In this document: positions 36,301 to 51,300 of the stretch, in pieces | How the letters are laid out: each line of letters opens with the position of its first letter | Position numbering within the stretch: the first letter of the stretch is position 1 | Assembly: GCA_003864495.1 (NCBI GenBank) | Contig: ML133432.1 | Coordinates: 1,665,531 to 1,729,530, forward strand | DNA from: Nemopilema nomurai | Lineage: Eukaryota; Cnidaria; Scyphozoa; Rhizostomeae; Rhizostomatidae | Direction of reading: 5' to 3' | Length of the DNA stretch: 64,000 nt | Made by a program: the position numbers and the translations under genes | The notes under the pieces: generated by a model | The model's database searches: none | Told to the model about the DNA's origin: nothing | What the model saw: only the letters and a program-made list of their open reading frames with translations

Positions 36301-39300
36301 GATATATAAGCCAGAAGGACACAATTAGTTGAATAAATACATGTAGACATTAAACTGTGGCACACTTGTTCATAACTAGCAATGTTAGGACAAGATACGA
36401 GGGCTCTATAACAAAAATGGAACAAAGTAAACGAGTTCAAGTTGCTTAATTCTTCATTCAAAAAGAACAATAGCTGGCTTCAAATGGCTTTTCAAAACGG
36501 GAATATTTAATAAGACTGTACGTTTTCATTTTATGTTAGCCAAGAAGGTTTAACAAAATAGGAAAAAAAGGCAGTTAGAAGATAAGGTCACATACTGAAA
36601 GCAGTTCAGCGTGAAGGAGAAGAGTGAAGGCTGCTTCCGTGTAGTTCTCCACGCTCAAGTGCAGCTCACAGAGCTTATAAAGATACCTGGAAATACAACA
36701 GACAGCTGGTCAGCTGATATTGTGCGACAAAGCACACAGCAACACTGCTCCTACGCGGTGTGTGATGTATGATATATAAAGCCTTTGGCTATGTCAGAGA
36801 GGAGAGTTTCATGACGTCATTTAACCATGACGTCATTTTGCCAAGATGTCACATTATGCATGATCTCACGTAATGGATGACATCATTATATACATGACGT
36901 CGTATTAATCATAATGACACATTACTCGTCACAAGGCTCATACATCGGAACTGGCAGCCAGCAGCTTGAACCTTGCATTAAAACCACTCAAGAATGCAAC
37001 AACTTATATTGGAAAACATTGCTGCCAACTTGTGACAAACGTTGTCACAGAAAACTGACAAAAGCAGGGCTGTTTGTATGCAATAATATCCCCTTGTGGT
37101 GCACTTGGGTAAACGCAAACACAGCACCAGAAGAACCTTTTGCTAAGGGTGCTTTTATCAATTCAAGTAAAAACTAAGACTCTGTTTGAACTTTATAGCA
37201 TTGGAATAGAAGTGTGTCGTCTCTTTACCTGATGTACATCTCTTCCCGTTTGATGCCTTGATAAAAATACTGTCGAAAAGCAGAAAATGTTAAATGAGAA
37301 ACTCTACAAAACAATGCGCTTGCAAAGAGAATCTGCTAATCTAATCTAATCTAATCTAATTTAGTCTAATCTAGTTAATCAGTGATTCTGGCTTATTTTA
37401 ATTCAATTTACATTGAACCATAGAGGAAACAAATAAGATTTCGATAAGCACAGAAGCTGCTTTCCACAATAAGCATCAGCACACTGCACTATAAAAAATG
37501 CTTAGACTTAATACAGAGACATCAAAGTTTCTGCTTGGATGGCAAGCTGCACCAACTTCATTTTCAACGGTATAACTTTAAAATATAAAAATATCTAAGG
37601 CCCTCTACATTCATGTCAAAAGTACACGGCTTTTAGGAAACATATGAGCAAGCTTCTGTCGACCTACCAATATATTCACAGTGCAACTCATTTTGTTGTT
37701 GATGTTGTCATCAGTCTCTGTAACTGTTCTGTAGTCAAGTAGCCGAGTCAACAGTTGACAAATCGTGTCTACAAATGCCAGCCCAACTCGAGAGAGTTCC
37801 GGGATGTACTGCTGCTTTCGGAACAATTCACCAAGGCTGAAAAGCAAGACAGAGGCTACTGTCAAAAGCAGACACATCTTTGGTGACGTATGTGGGATGA
37901 ATAGGTCCAAGATGCACTTTGCTATGTTGTTATGTTTCTATTCTGTGCACTCCTTGAAGGTATTAATGAGCCTTATAACGTTGACCATATAACGAGCAGA
38001 TTGCCTGTTTTGATCATTCGAACTTACATTTCTTGGAAAAGTTCTTTATAGTGCTCATCGCCCTTGCCTCCTTCCACCAGAAGATCGAGTTGGCTTATGA
38101 CTTCCGTGGCAACCTAGAGAACGCAAGCAATTTAGAGTGACTTTAGAAGCGAGAATAACCAATAATAACCATAAAAAAAGTTATCAAGAGCGGTTGAACG
38201 TGCTACAGTAGTGCTAAAATGGAAAGGAACCAGGCTGTATGTAGTTCGCTTTATAAAATGTGTTGTGTGTCCATTGCGTTTGATCAGATAATAAAGGCTT
38301 GTGGATTTTTATAAGGACGCTCACTCCAAAAAACATGCAGAAAACTCATGAAACAAGTGGAGCATAATCCATAGTAGTCGTGAAGGTAGAATTCTTGCTA
38401 AGATTGAGATTAAGAAAAATATGAAAAGCTAACGTAAAATATTCCTAAGTAAACTCACTTGACGAAAGTTCTGTCTATTCCTGAACTCGCACTCAATCAT
38501 ATCGTAGAAAATTGGAAGTGTAGCTTTTCTAAGCTCTGTTGACAAAAGGGAAGTTCAAACAAATGAATAGAGATACTTTAGTCAAATATGGTTAGAGGAG
38601 TTTTTAAAAGGGAGAACTTAAACTATTACAATTAATATTTCGGCCAATCTCACAGAAGCTACCTTAATCTAAATGAAAATATATCAGGCCTTTCGTACAC
38701 GTGGCGAAATCAGGGTTGGCCCGATTAGACCAAAACGGTTGCTTCCGCAATAAAATGCAAGCGCAAGGAGCTATGTAAGCATAAGGCAAATCTAGAATAT
38801 AAAACAGCGTATCAGTACCTTCTTCCGGAACCAGGGTCATTTCAAGGAACGGCCCAACGATTCCCGGAATTAGCTTCACTTTGTTCATACCTGTCGAAAG
38901 GAATAATACCAATAATGGAAGATACGAATGCTTGTAGCCTAATAACACAGCAATTAGGATTTGATGTGGCGATGCTGTTTCACACCAGGATAGAGTAAAA
39001 CTTTTTGGTAGTGCAGCAGGAGTTACGGCTCATTCGAATAGCAAAAAGCAAAAAGATAGGATAATATGATAACTCACCAAGACATTGCCACATTTCATAC
39101 ACTTGCTGGCCGACGATTAATCTCATGTCGAGATACCTATGGACCACAAAATGCCCGGTAATAACAGTAGCACTTGAAGACATTTGGATCATCAATCTCG
39201 GAAGACGATATAAGAGCATAAAAGTTCAAAATGTGATGATGCCGATTTTGCTAATTCTAGGGAAGGTATAAAAAAGATTGGGATTTTCGAATCCATATTT

Positions 39301-42300
39301 TAATAGGCATTTCAAAGACAACAGTTAGAAAAACATACTTCTCGAGAATCTTTGTTTTCTTCATCTCGCTAAACGTTTCCAGCTGCAGAGATTCTTGAGT
39401 GATAAATGCGACAGCCAGTTGAAAATAGTTGTTCCAAAGCTGGAAAATGTTTTGGGAAATTATGGATAAAAAAAATATATCAGCCACATTACATAGGACT
39501 GTTCAGAATAAATACCAGTTGATGCCGGGAAAAATAAAGCAATTGTTATTAGCAATACCAATTTTACAGATTAACGCAAAAATTTATTTCGGCCAAGTTA
39601 AAGGTGAAATAAGATAGATTCAAGAAACCGCCTAAGTGGACTTGGTGAATATTTACGTTTGAAATTCAAAATGAAAGTCACTTTACTATGCATCTGAACA
39701 AGGTCTACAAGGGCCTGAGAATGCCTTCATGATCACAATCGTCATGTTGACATTCAAAGTAGCGATTCCTTACAATAACGAGAACAGTTCAAAGACATTA
39801 ACAATCAATACCATTCTCCTTTCTTGTACAGCTTGGTAAAGCTTTGATCAGTAGGTTTGATTTATATTGTCTACGCTATAAAAATAGCTTCAACTGCCTT
39901 TTGCTGCTAATTCCAAAGAAAACCATTCAGAAAAAGGTGGGGATAGGCAAATGGGAAAACAAAAGATGGATAAAAGCTAAAAAGGAATTTAAATATCGAT
40001 CTTACTAATTTTTCTTATTAGATAACAAGTGGAATTATCGGAGGAATTCTAAAGAACATGGCGGGAAATAACAGACAAAGAAAACAATGTGGGAGGGCTC
40101 GTTACTTATTTTCATCAAAGACAGGTTTTGATTTTATGATGAATGGTGTAATGCAATTGCATTAAAATGGATTTACCTGCAATTCAAAGCTTTCTCCAAC
40201 CAAAAACCTTTCGTACAATGCTTTCGAGAAATGTCCAACAGCACGAAGGATGTCTCTGAAAAATTAATACGAATCTACGGTCTAGATCAATTCCGTCTAC
40301 AAGGCAGACTTCGGAGCCCACTTCTTTGAAATGACTTTGTATTGGGTCGACCCAAGCTTCCCCCTTATTTGCCATATCAAGTTGAATTAGCATCAATCAT
40401 CTTTGCATCACGATTAAGGGCACCCGGTAAAAAGTCGAAAATTCAATCATCGCCCAAGCAACTATTTGAAACGTCATGCTAATCACAAAGACGTGCATAC
40501 ACCAACCATCAAAAACCACCATATAATGCAGAAGTTAAATGGATATAGAATATAGATAGTACAGTGAATTTTGTTATTGATGCGAAGTTTGAGAATATTC
40601 TAAAATATATCAAGCCTGGCTTACTGATTTTGAACCATTGTCATTGAAAGCCAATCACGGGGGTACACGCTAGTGCTGATGAAGTCCCTGAACACTAAGA
40701 ACAATTCGATGAGGCAGTCCTGAAAAAATAAAAAATTTTCCTCGTTCAAAGGAAATCTCTAAGAAATACCAGTGCTTCTTAGAGCCGAGGCGTGCGTGTG
40801 CTGTTTTTAAATTAGGACAACATGAATGTGCATTTAAAAATTTTTGCATATTCATTCATTTAGCACTCCTCATAGTAAAATCCAACAATTTTAGAACTAA
40901 GCAGCCTTTCGAGCGTGATTATTGAAAAGAGTTGTTGAAACGAAACAGCGAATGAGAACCATAGTAGATGACACAGGGAAGATGTGCTTGTCTGGATGCC
41001 AATAGCGAGCTTTTCATTTGGTCGTTTACAACGTTCAGAAATACAAAATAAGCCTTTCGTTTCTGTATAGGGTGGTTCTTGTAATGAAAATGCGAGCATT
41101 ACACTAATGCCTTGTGGCATTTTTCACCAGAAAATTTCTCAAAGATTTTCTCACCACTAAGACTCCCCATCATAAACAGCATATAACTGAACTATATTGG
41201 TACTACAAAATTTCTTCTTTCTATAAGTAATGAAGACAAAGTCAAAGTAGAAATTAGAATGAGTTACCAAGAGCTCTCCTCTGTCTGTCAAAGAGTCAAT
41301 GAAAATCTGGTAATGTTTATCCTTCATGAAGGTGTCATCCAAAATGCAGATGATGCAAGCGACGTAGTTTCCCTGTAAACACAAGCTTCAAAGTTTACCC
41401 TTAATTTCAATTTTTTTATAGCATTGATGTCATCTACAGAAACCTTGGCATTGACACACGCGGGCAATTAACCAAGGGCTACACTTGCATTTAGTAGCCA
41501 ATTCTTTCCAGTAAGACAAAATCCTGGAAGATTTCGGGTACAACCTGCCACATGAAAATGAACAAAAGCTTGAGTCTAATATGCTATGATATAACTACAA
41601 TCTCTGCCAAAAGTAGTTGGAACACCGTGAGATTTTTGTGATTTTGCGACCCCCGTTCTATTTCCGCCTCTCCGTAGTAGCTGCAACCCCCTTGCCCCCT
41701 TAAACAATGTTAGATCGTTAGGTGAAAGCCAAAGCTAAATGTGGATCCATCACTTGTGTTTGTAGGGTAATTCATTTTTGCGCTACACAACATTGTTTGC
41801 GGGGGGAGGGGATTTGGCAACTTGCGCGATGCCTAAATTAGAGCAAGTGTTCCAAGACTTTTGGCAGAGATTGTAGCATATACAATGAAATGGGAGACAT
41901 AAGCAAGTCAAACAAGAAATTTTTCCAAAAAAGCAAACGAAAAATTCGATTCAAAAAATAATTAGGCCTACCAATAATGCAACGGATCTTTCCGTTCGAA
42001 TGACACAGTTGACGATGTTTCTAAACAGATGGATGACAATCGCTGTTATGTCGTGGTCTGTTTCACCCTAAAGAGATAAAAAATTGCATCAGTCATCTTC
42101 ACACACCTTGTGTGTTAGCACGGTAATAATTCTTTAATTTTCCATTATAAGGTAAATCACAAAAGAATAGGCGAAGGATTTCATTTTGGCATGGCTTGAG
42201 TAATCAACATAAATAAATGAAATTATTGCAAATAACATACAACATCTTCCACCGGTCTTGTTAGAGTTGTAAGCAAGTCATTCAAGATGTCGATGCAGAT

Positions 42301-45300
42301 TTGCAGATCTTCCATTTTCTCAAGGTAAAGGTTCAGTTGGCAAATTACCATCGGCATCATAATTGCCCTGGCATCTGCAAAAAGATTCAGATATCTTTCT
42401 TGCATAAAGAAACGCACGCTCACAAGGTAGCATATGTGTGTCGACTTTAAGAAAATTAACGATTTACGAATTTGATCTAAGACATTGATGGTTATCTAGC
42501 AAGAGTCCAAAAAATTTTAAAAGGAAAGGAAAAAGCTAGAATTCTATCAAGACTAAATGAACAATAGCTTTGCCGAAACAGAAACTTGTCCTAAATTCTA
42601 GAAACAGAATGATGAATCCTTAAAGTAAAGCCAGTGCTTATAACAGGAATTTTGCAACATTAGCAGAAGGTGAGGTTGAGATAAAATGCTGCACTTGGAC
42701 AAGGACAATTTTATCTCACAAAATGAAAACAAAGCCTATAAATTAGCATTGCTGTGGAAGATAATTTGGAGTCGGAAGTGAACTATGCAGTAATCAAGTT
42801 TTTGTTCGTTCATTAGTTCAAACTGCAGCTGGCAGTATAAAAACTGATTTGAAGTTGATTGATTGCGAAAAATGATCTGCTACGTAGTCTATACATTTAA
42901 AAATTCAGGAAATATAAAATAGATTATGGAAAGCACTGGTACGACACCTTGTATGCAGAATAGAGGTGATTTCACAAGTTGGTGAAGACAGGTTAGTTTC
43001 TGCAGTTGTAATCGACCAGGCTTAATCTTCTCAATAAGGTCCCTTGCAAAATACCTACAAAAACGCAAGGGATAACGGTGCTTCTAGCGTTGACTTTTAT
43101 CAAATACAATGCTACGAAGCCATTAAAAATATGGTATATAACTAGTGAAAATAGCTACATATAACATGCCTTGTCAACATTTTTTCATCAAAAATAACTC
43201 AATAATAATAGAAAATATAATATATAGACAAAATCAAAAATAATAAATGTAATGATTAGAAGACAGTTCATAAATTCTAGCACACTCAATCAAAGAATAA
43301 ATATAAAATGATGACTTGTTTTAAAACTTTATTTATTTCTAAACTCCAACTTCTTTATTTTCGCTTGAATGCAAAGTGTAGTTTAGCTCTTTGATACTAC
43401 TACAACCATTGAAGGTATAAACAAGCAGGACTTGTGCAAACTTGAATCCATGCTAAACAAGTAACAATATTACTCACCCCAGTTGCATGTGGTCATACAC
43501 CTCAAGGAGATCAGCAAACATCGCGGGCACATACTTCAGAGCGCATCCCTGTGTGGGACATTAAAAGCACATTTGATAACTTCATTCGATCGCTTTTATC
43601 AAAAATGAACGCAGTGTTATGCTTTGGCAAAGGAGGACCCAGACGGGACTCGTGAACTGTTACAAAGAAATTATAACTAACGAAAATGCCTATCTGAACA
43701 GAATCCACAAACGATTTTGTAAAAGTTGTCGTCAGTTTATAGTTGCCATCATCAAAAATTAAACACCTATAAACAAAGTTTGGTGAAAAGTACGCCAAAA
43801 AGCCATAACAACAAAAAATTAAATGGAGGGCACTAGAATCGGGTATTCGGAAACAGGTTCCATTTTACGATCTCGTTGTTACTTCACCTAAGTTAAAAAT
43901 AATTTTACTCTTTGGTCTATTCCCAAAAACGTTGCCAGAAATCTTCTCTGCAACCGTCAAGATAATAAGTTCAGTGATTAACATGCGCAACTGAAATTCC
44001 AGATTTATAATCACCTGAACGACAAGAGCCTCATTGTTGGAGTTCATCATTAGCGTGACCACCGCGGAAAAGAGGCCATTTAAAGATGTCTCGAATTCCA
44101 TTCTCCCTTTGCCAGGAGCAGACCTGTGAGGAATTACTCATTTAGAAAGAGTTGAAGACCAGCAAAGAAGAAGCCTCAAATGAGCCTCCACTGGTTATAT
44201 CTATACTCACAACAGCTCTGAGAGTCAGATTTATTTCTTAAGGCATAAAGGAGGCACCATACATACACTTTGCTCTTCTTCAACTTCTACAAGCTAAACA
44301 ATTCTTATCAACAATAGGTAGGGAGACATTTAATGACAAAGATAGAAACTTTCTGAGGGTTTCAAAAGCTACTGTTTCTTTATTGACTCTAAATCTAATT
44401 TAGATTGTTACCTTTCTGCCAGCTGTCGAGAGCGCACGATAAACTTCACAATATATTCCGCTGACTAAAAAAAATTGTTTAGATGAAGTAAGATTTGCAA
44501 AAGCTAGTCACAATATTATGTCTGATTTCTTGTGCAAAGTAAGTACATCATTGAAAATTTACCTGAAGGCGCAAGAAAAATTGAAGAAAATTTGCAAACT
44601 TAATAAGACGTATAGGCCACTAAGAGAAGAAACATACATAATATATACAAAGGAAATAGAATAACCTTTATCTCATAACTTGTATGTCACGAATGACGTC
44701 ACGAATTGCTTTTATCAATTAAATGAAAAGCTATTTGCTAACAAACAAAAGTAATAAATCAATTCCTATTTGAAACACCAAAACAAGAAAAACGAGGGAA
44801 CTCGTTGCTGACAAACGTACTTTGAAATACTTGATCAGCTGATCTCGATTTTCTTCCACGCGATTGTCAGGTTTGTCTGCAATCTCAATGTGCTTCTGGA
44901 GCACGCTTGTGAGTGTTCTAAAACGCATGCAAAAGAAACCACTTAGACGGGATGCAGAGAAACTGATCGCAGAGACAGAAGGGTGGCTTGGGAACTATCC
45001 AGTAATTGAAGAATATTGTTTCTTTACTTCTAAATAAAGCCTTCAAAGGACATGGCAACGCAGATGAGCCAGCAACAACTAGCAATGTGGCACTCCTTTA
45101 ATCATTTTACTCGAATCCTTCCGTAACCTCTATTCAGTAATAAGGCAAAGGCTGCTCCAATATCCTCTTGAAATAGAGGCAGTAATTTCTAACACATGCT
45201 TGTGATGTAATCAAACAGTAGAAAATCGTACAGAGTGAGATATGTTTTCTCTAAGAAATGACAAATGCTGTAACAATTACAAAATATTAAATCAATCATA

Positions 45301-48300
45301 ACGGTTATATTCAGCAAAAGAGAGACTGATCGGTATACCTGACCTGTTCAAAAATCCTAAAAATACAGTGCTTAACACTATAATGAACCAAATCTTCAAA
45401 GTTCTTTTATACGTTTAGGAAAATCGTAGCCTTATATAGGTATAGGAAAATCGTAGCCTTATATAGGTATAGGAAAATCGTACTCACTTGAGGCAAAAGC
45501 TAAAAAATCGCTTGGTGATATAAAATGATTGAGTCACAACTGGTTAGCCGCCTCCAGTGTGGCGACAATAAATCAAAACGTTATTACTCACAAGTACGCT
45601 TTGGCCGCACTGAACATGTTCTTTATGTAAGCATCAAGAACGGGCCTAAATTGGTGGTACTTCTTATCAGCAAGAAGGGTTATGCAAAATACCTGTCGAC
45701 AGAATAACAACACATTTAAAAACTTAAACTGGCTACACCAATACATGAGGAGTATGGTAACAAAACAAACTTCTTGTTCTCTTTTTGGGAGGAAAAAATG
45801 AATACTGCACGTATTGATGGTCTCAAATCAACAAGTGCCCTCTCTAAATAAACTTGGTGACAAAGGAGGAAATCATGGCTTCTTCTTAAAACATCAAATA
45901 GCATATTCGATTATCTGCATGTTTGAGACTGTTCACAAGAAAGAATTACACTAAGCTGTTCCTGAGTAACCTATTGTCTAGCAGTGATCAAAGAAACAAA
46001 ACGCTGGAAATCGATGAAAAAGCAGCACAAGGGACGAGAATATTAAGTCGTTCTTAACAATGTGAATAGAGTTGGCAAATCACAATAGTAAGTAAGTATT
46101 GGTATGTCTAAGAGAGAAAAGCTTGCAGAAGTTACTTACAACTGCATTGGAAATGAGCTCGCCATATTTTTCTGGGTCGTCCATAAGGATAGCGAACAGG
46201 GCATCGAAGACATCTTGAAGAAACTAAAACCAAGGCCACTTCATTGATTAAGATTCTATGACATGCTTCAAAAGGACATTCAGCTGCAGCAAGGTATTTC
46301 TGTTCAACAACAACCATTATTTGTATACCTAACATCCTCAAGCATCGTGGTGCAATAATTATTTGGAATAAAACATATTTGCATAAACAACGATACCTTG
46401 ACGATTTCTTCTCCGCTGACTTTCATGACAGCTGGCAAAATGTCTGACAACTTATCCTTCTGTGAACGCCATTTCAACAAGCCAAGAAGATCAACTAAGA
46501 ACACAAAATTGCAGTGTAAAGTAGAGCACTACCACTATAAAATTTCCAAGCTGTTTAAATAATAGCTAACAATACATTCCAAATATGTGCTTTTAAAGCT
46601 TAATCAGAGCCCGCTACTAATGCTCTTAGAACTCTTAAAATATGAAAAAACAATATTTTCATATAAAATATGCTTAGCTATATAAAGTGCCTTCATAACT
46701 AAAATTTGAAAGTAACTATAAAATGCTATGATAACTACAATTTGAAAAAAATTCTATAACTTGGAAATGACTATAAAGGGCTATCATAACTATCATTTGA
46801 AAATAACTATAATGTGCCATAACAACTATAAGTAACAATTACTAGAGAAATCAATGTTCTGCAATTGGTTATTTGGACAGAGAGCATAAATATGTGACAA
46901 TAGAGTGAAAGGGAAAAGCATTAACGAAACTCATGAGTAAAGTAAATGATCGTCTGCTTATATCTCTTCTGCCTCAACACTAGCAAATAATTTTGCTGTC
47001 TACATCTTAAAAAGTTATTCAAAAATCGATAAACTTCTGCAAATTGTCTTAAGCGAAAAGAACATTACAACTTTGGACAAAAACATAAGCTTAAGTGAAG
47101 TTCAACACACCATTCTGCGCTAATTTTGTTGAACACAGCTGGAAAGAGACCAGAAACGACTCATTTCTACTGTAAGAGAAGCCACCACTAGAAATCGCCT
47201 TCTTCGGGTTAGGGAGTGTGGCCATTGCCTTTGTCCTTTTTGAGGGAAGCTTCAAGTATGAGGTGTTGCTGTCAATCTTTCGCGCTTCACACTAAAAACA
47301 AAAGTTATGGAATGACATGACATGTTAGAACAGGTGCAGAAAAATAGGGAGGAAGTGCCTGTTATGGCCAGAAAACATTAAACGTAGAATACATTCAGAG
47401 CTAAAAGAGATTCTGTGAGACCAAGAGAAAATAACATTGACATCAATTGCTTAGGCCACATTGGCAAGCACAGCGCCCCCGCAGCTCCACTTCGAAGTGC
47501 ATGCGACCGATAACAAAGATGCTGCAGCTTTACATAAGGTATTGAAATCTTATTTCAAGGCAAGTATATAACTTCAAAGGGGCGATTTGTTGAGCCTGCA
47601 AAATTGGACACTCTTTAAGGGCTACTTCCAATCCGTATGGATTTAGCTCCATGCAAGGCAAAGTGTCATACAAACCTTGTACATGGCTAAGTCGTGGCAA
47701 CTGTCTTGGAGTGCAGTTCCATCGTCGTTCATTAGAGGAAGGTAGGCAAATGCAAAGATTTTCTGGTTCTTGTCTTTCTCTAAAAAACACACGGATACGC
47801 ATACAGCAAGAAAATGTTTTGTTGAGTTTTGCTAAAATGGGGCAGCAGATTGTACAGTATTGTCATTACGAGACCAAGGAGTACTTGGTGCCAAGACGAT
47901 GTGGAATCCATTCGGGAATGCTCAATCAATTGGGGAATGATGAATTCATTTGGGAATGATGAATCAATTTGGGATTGATGAATCAATTTGGGAATGATCG
48001 ATTAATTTGGGAATGATGAATCAATTTGGGAATGATGATTCAATTTGGGAATGATCGATTAATTTTGGAATGTTCAGTCAACTTTGAATAGCTGCAATCG
48101 TTGGTGGTGGTCCAGCGACATTACAACAATTGTATAAAATGTGCTTACTCGCATTGCCGATAACAAAATACAAAGTCAAACGTAGATAGGACATGTCAAC
48201 AATCATTGCCTTTGAACCTTTACAGAGAACAGCAAAAGCTACTAATGCAATGAGCTGTTTCACGTTTCAGCTTATGACGTCAAGAAACACAGCATTGACA

Positions 48301-51300
48301 AACCAATAATGTTGATGGTTGATGTATTGACTGCGTAACTGGCGTTTACAGGGTTGTGACAGTAAGGCCGCGGGCGTCTAAATGTGTTAAGGGAATAAAC
48401 GAGCATCATATAGGACCAACTCACCGTCGTTGGTTGCCCTGTGTCGAAACGTAAATCTGATATGGGAGCCTTGTATTTGATCGATTGGAACACTCAGCTG
48501 TTGAACAGGAGAAAAAATAACGTATGCTGCTTAAATTCACTATCGAAGTTGACAAGTTTAATACTATGCATTACATACTAATGGATGCTTATAATAATTC
48601 ATGCACTTTAAAGGGTAACTTGGGGACCAACCTTGACAGTCTCCATCCATTTGGGGTTAGCGCAATGATAATAGATGCATGAATAATATTCACTGCACAT
48701 GGCTTCGCCCGATCCAGGACTGATCACATTCTGCAGGGGAGGAAATAAATGTTATTGCTATCGTGAACTTTTTGACAAATAAAGCGCAAGTTGATCACGG
48801 GCACTTCTTTCTTACAGTTTCGCGAAAATATGGCAGTTCAAACAGACAATTGGTCTGATCTCAGGACAGATTGTTGAACATGGCTCACGTTTTTTTTTAC
48901 TTTTCTCATCTTTTCTCAGCAAAATTTACAACGCGTTTTTCCTATCAACGGCTACAAAGCAATCATTAAATCACTTTAAAGGTCAATAGATTTTGAGGTA
49001 GGTTGAAGGATTTCACAACTTTTAGAAGAATTTTACATTTTAAAAGTTCGAACTCAGAATGCTATGAAACATTTGCAGAAACAGAGAAGCGAACTATCAT
49101 CTTCCACTAGTAAGGAAATAATCCACAGAGATTCATGCGAACAAGGACAACAACTTGCTCCTACACCATTTTCAATCAAGGTTAGTGCATATGTGCATTT
49201 ATCGGACCATTATGGAGGAGCAGTGTGCAAGAGAATGAGGAGAATTCTCCTTATAATAAATCTACCTGAGTGTAACCTTAAATAGAGGACTTTCTGCTTG
49301 TAGAAATCGACCATCAGTTAAGCTAGCTCTATGCAGCAATACGTCGTTCCACAAAAAAGGCAAATACAGAAACTGGAACATTTATGCGTTCTTTAAACGC
49401 CTGTCTAGCTATGTTTGGTCACGGAACGCGAAGAAAAAGGACTCACTTCTAAAAGAGAACCATCTGCAGCATGAACTGCCATTGTCACTTGGATGTTTTT
49501 GTTTGCGCTTTTGTTTCCTAAAGAAAGCAACAAATGCATCGTAATGTAAACATTGCAGAGGTGTTATGTTGCGCTTAATGAAAGTTACTGTGATAAGAAA
49601 GTTAAAGCCCTTCTATGTCAGGCAACATCCTTTTCTTTGTATAGCACGATGTTAGGAACAAGAAAGGATATGACACAAAGTAATGTAATGACATATGACA
49701 TAAGACAGGGAAGACAAAAGACACAATGGTAAAAAGAACCTACCATAAAACACATAACACATGTATGACATAAGACAAAGATTTATATAATAAATAAAGG
49801 TTTCACGGCATAAAATGGTGACACTTTAATAGCATGATCATACCTCGCTCAAAGTTTCCATTCAGTAGAGTTATGTATATGTCGTTTCTGGTATCACCTG
49901 AAATTAATAATTCATCAAATTAACAAAATCCGCACACTTCCAGAAGATGAAGGGAGATCTAATTCTATGCTCAGATGACGCAAGATGCCGATCCAAACAA
50001 GAAGCAAATGCACATTACAAAGCAAGAATTGATCAAACGAAATGTTTATGACAGGCTTCATCAACTTACCTGGAAAAATGACATCTGGAAAGCCATGCTT
50101 TCTTGCAACGACAGTGAACTTGTTGACTAGCGAAGGGTGCTCTTCTCGGACCTGAAATAGCCAGAACTGCCTGTGAGTTTTAACTAACATAAAATTAGAA
50201 TTATATGGAGCAATCAATTAGTCAATCAATCATTACAGTCAGTCAATCAGTCAGTTAGTCAGTCAATCAGCCAGTCAATCAATCAATAAATCAATCAATA
50301 AAACTGTCAGGAGAAAGCCGATCGCAGCTCAAAAGCAGGCAAAAACTTTGCATTGTCCAGTAACACGACCTATCTATGTTAACTGCTTCAAGCCAAAACC
50401 AGTCGCTGCCAGAGTTTTCGGCGTCCAAAACATAAATATTAAGAATTCAGAGCAACTGACGTACCGTCGCAAGATCGCCATGAACCATCTGAAGTGACAA
50501 CCAGATACCTGAAAGAAAAATGGATTGGTGAGATAGACAATATACAATATTGTAGCTGAATGTGTAATACCAACTGTATTGATAAAGCGATATCCTTCAG
50601 TTCTGACATCCAGGTCGATAACAAAATGATTAAAGATGGCATTCGGGAGACATCAATTACAGCAAATAGATGTTACAGCAAAGAGAAATAGGGTCAAATA
50701 CCTTGGTTGGAAGAGGACTGTCTGTCCTGCTCCCTAGTGACGCACTTTCGTATGAGCGTATCCATGAATTCACCATCGCCAGTGATCCTGTGAAACAGTA
50801 TGGATAAAAGATATCAAGCTCAATGCAAGTGTAGAAAAAGAATAAATATTTAATCCCAATTTTAAGGACGAACCAGAGGAGCAGGGTAAAAATGTCGAGG
50901 TGATTCATCCCCAATGCATATTACCAAATAAATATTTATGAAAGAAGATAATTGAGATTATAAGAGAAGAAACAGTGGACGTCAATTTATGATGATACAA
51001 AAATGATTGAATTATTTCTCACGAAGAAAATAAAGAAGAGAAATCTTTGGATCCATCAATTTCAGCACCTTGCAACGTTACTTGATGCACCTCAGAACCC
51101 GTATTTTTTGCAAGCCTTGGCTTGAACAGACAGCAAATTAGCATATCAGAAGGAGTTTGATAGGCACGCATGAGTCAAACAAAGAATTCTCTGGAAACTA
51201 AAACAGATTTCATTGTGCTTTTTTTAAAGCTAAATTCCCAGTGAGTAGTATCGTACTGCCTTTTTATGGATAGATAGATACACTACAGAAACACCGAGAA

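Noticed and set aside
37333..37378. Interstitial telomere repeat
   Set aside because: The unit is TCTAA, not TTAGGG or TTAGG; it is a simple pentamer microsatellite.
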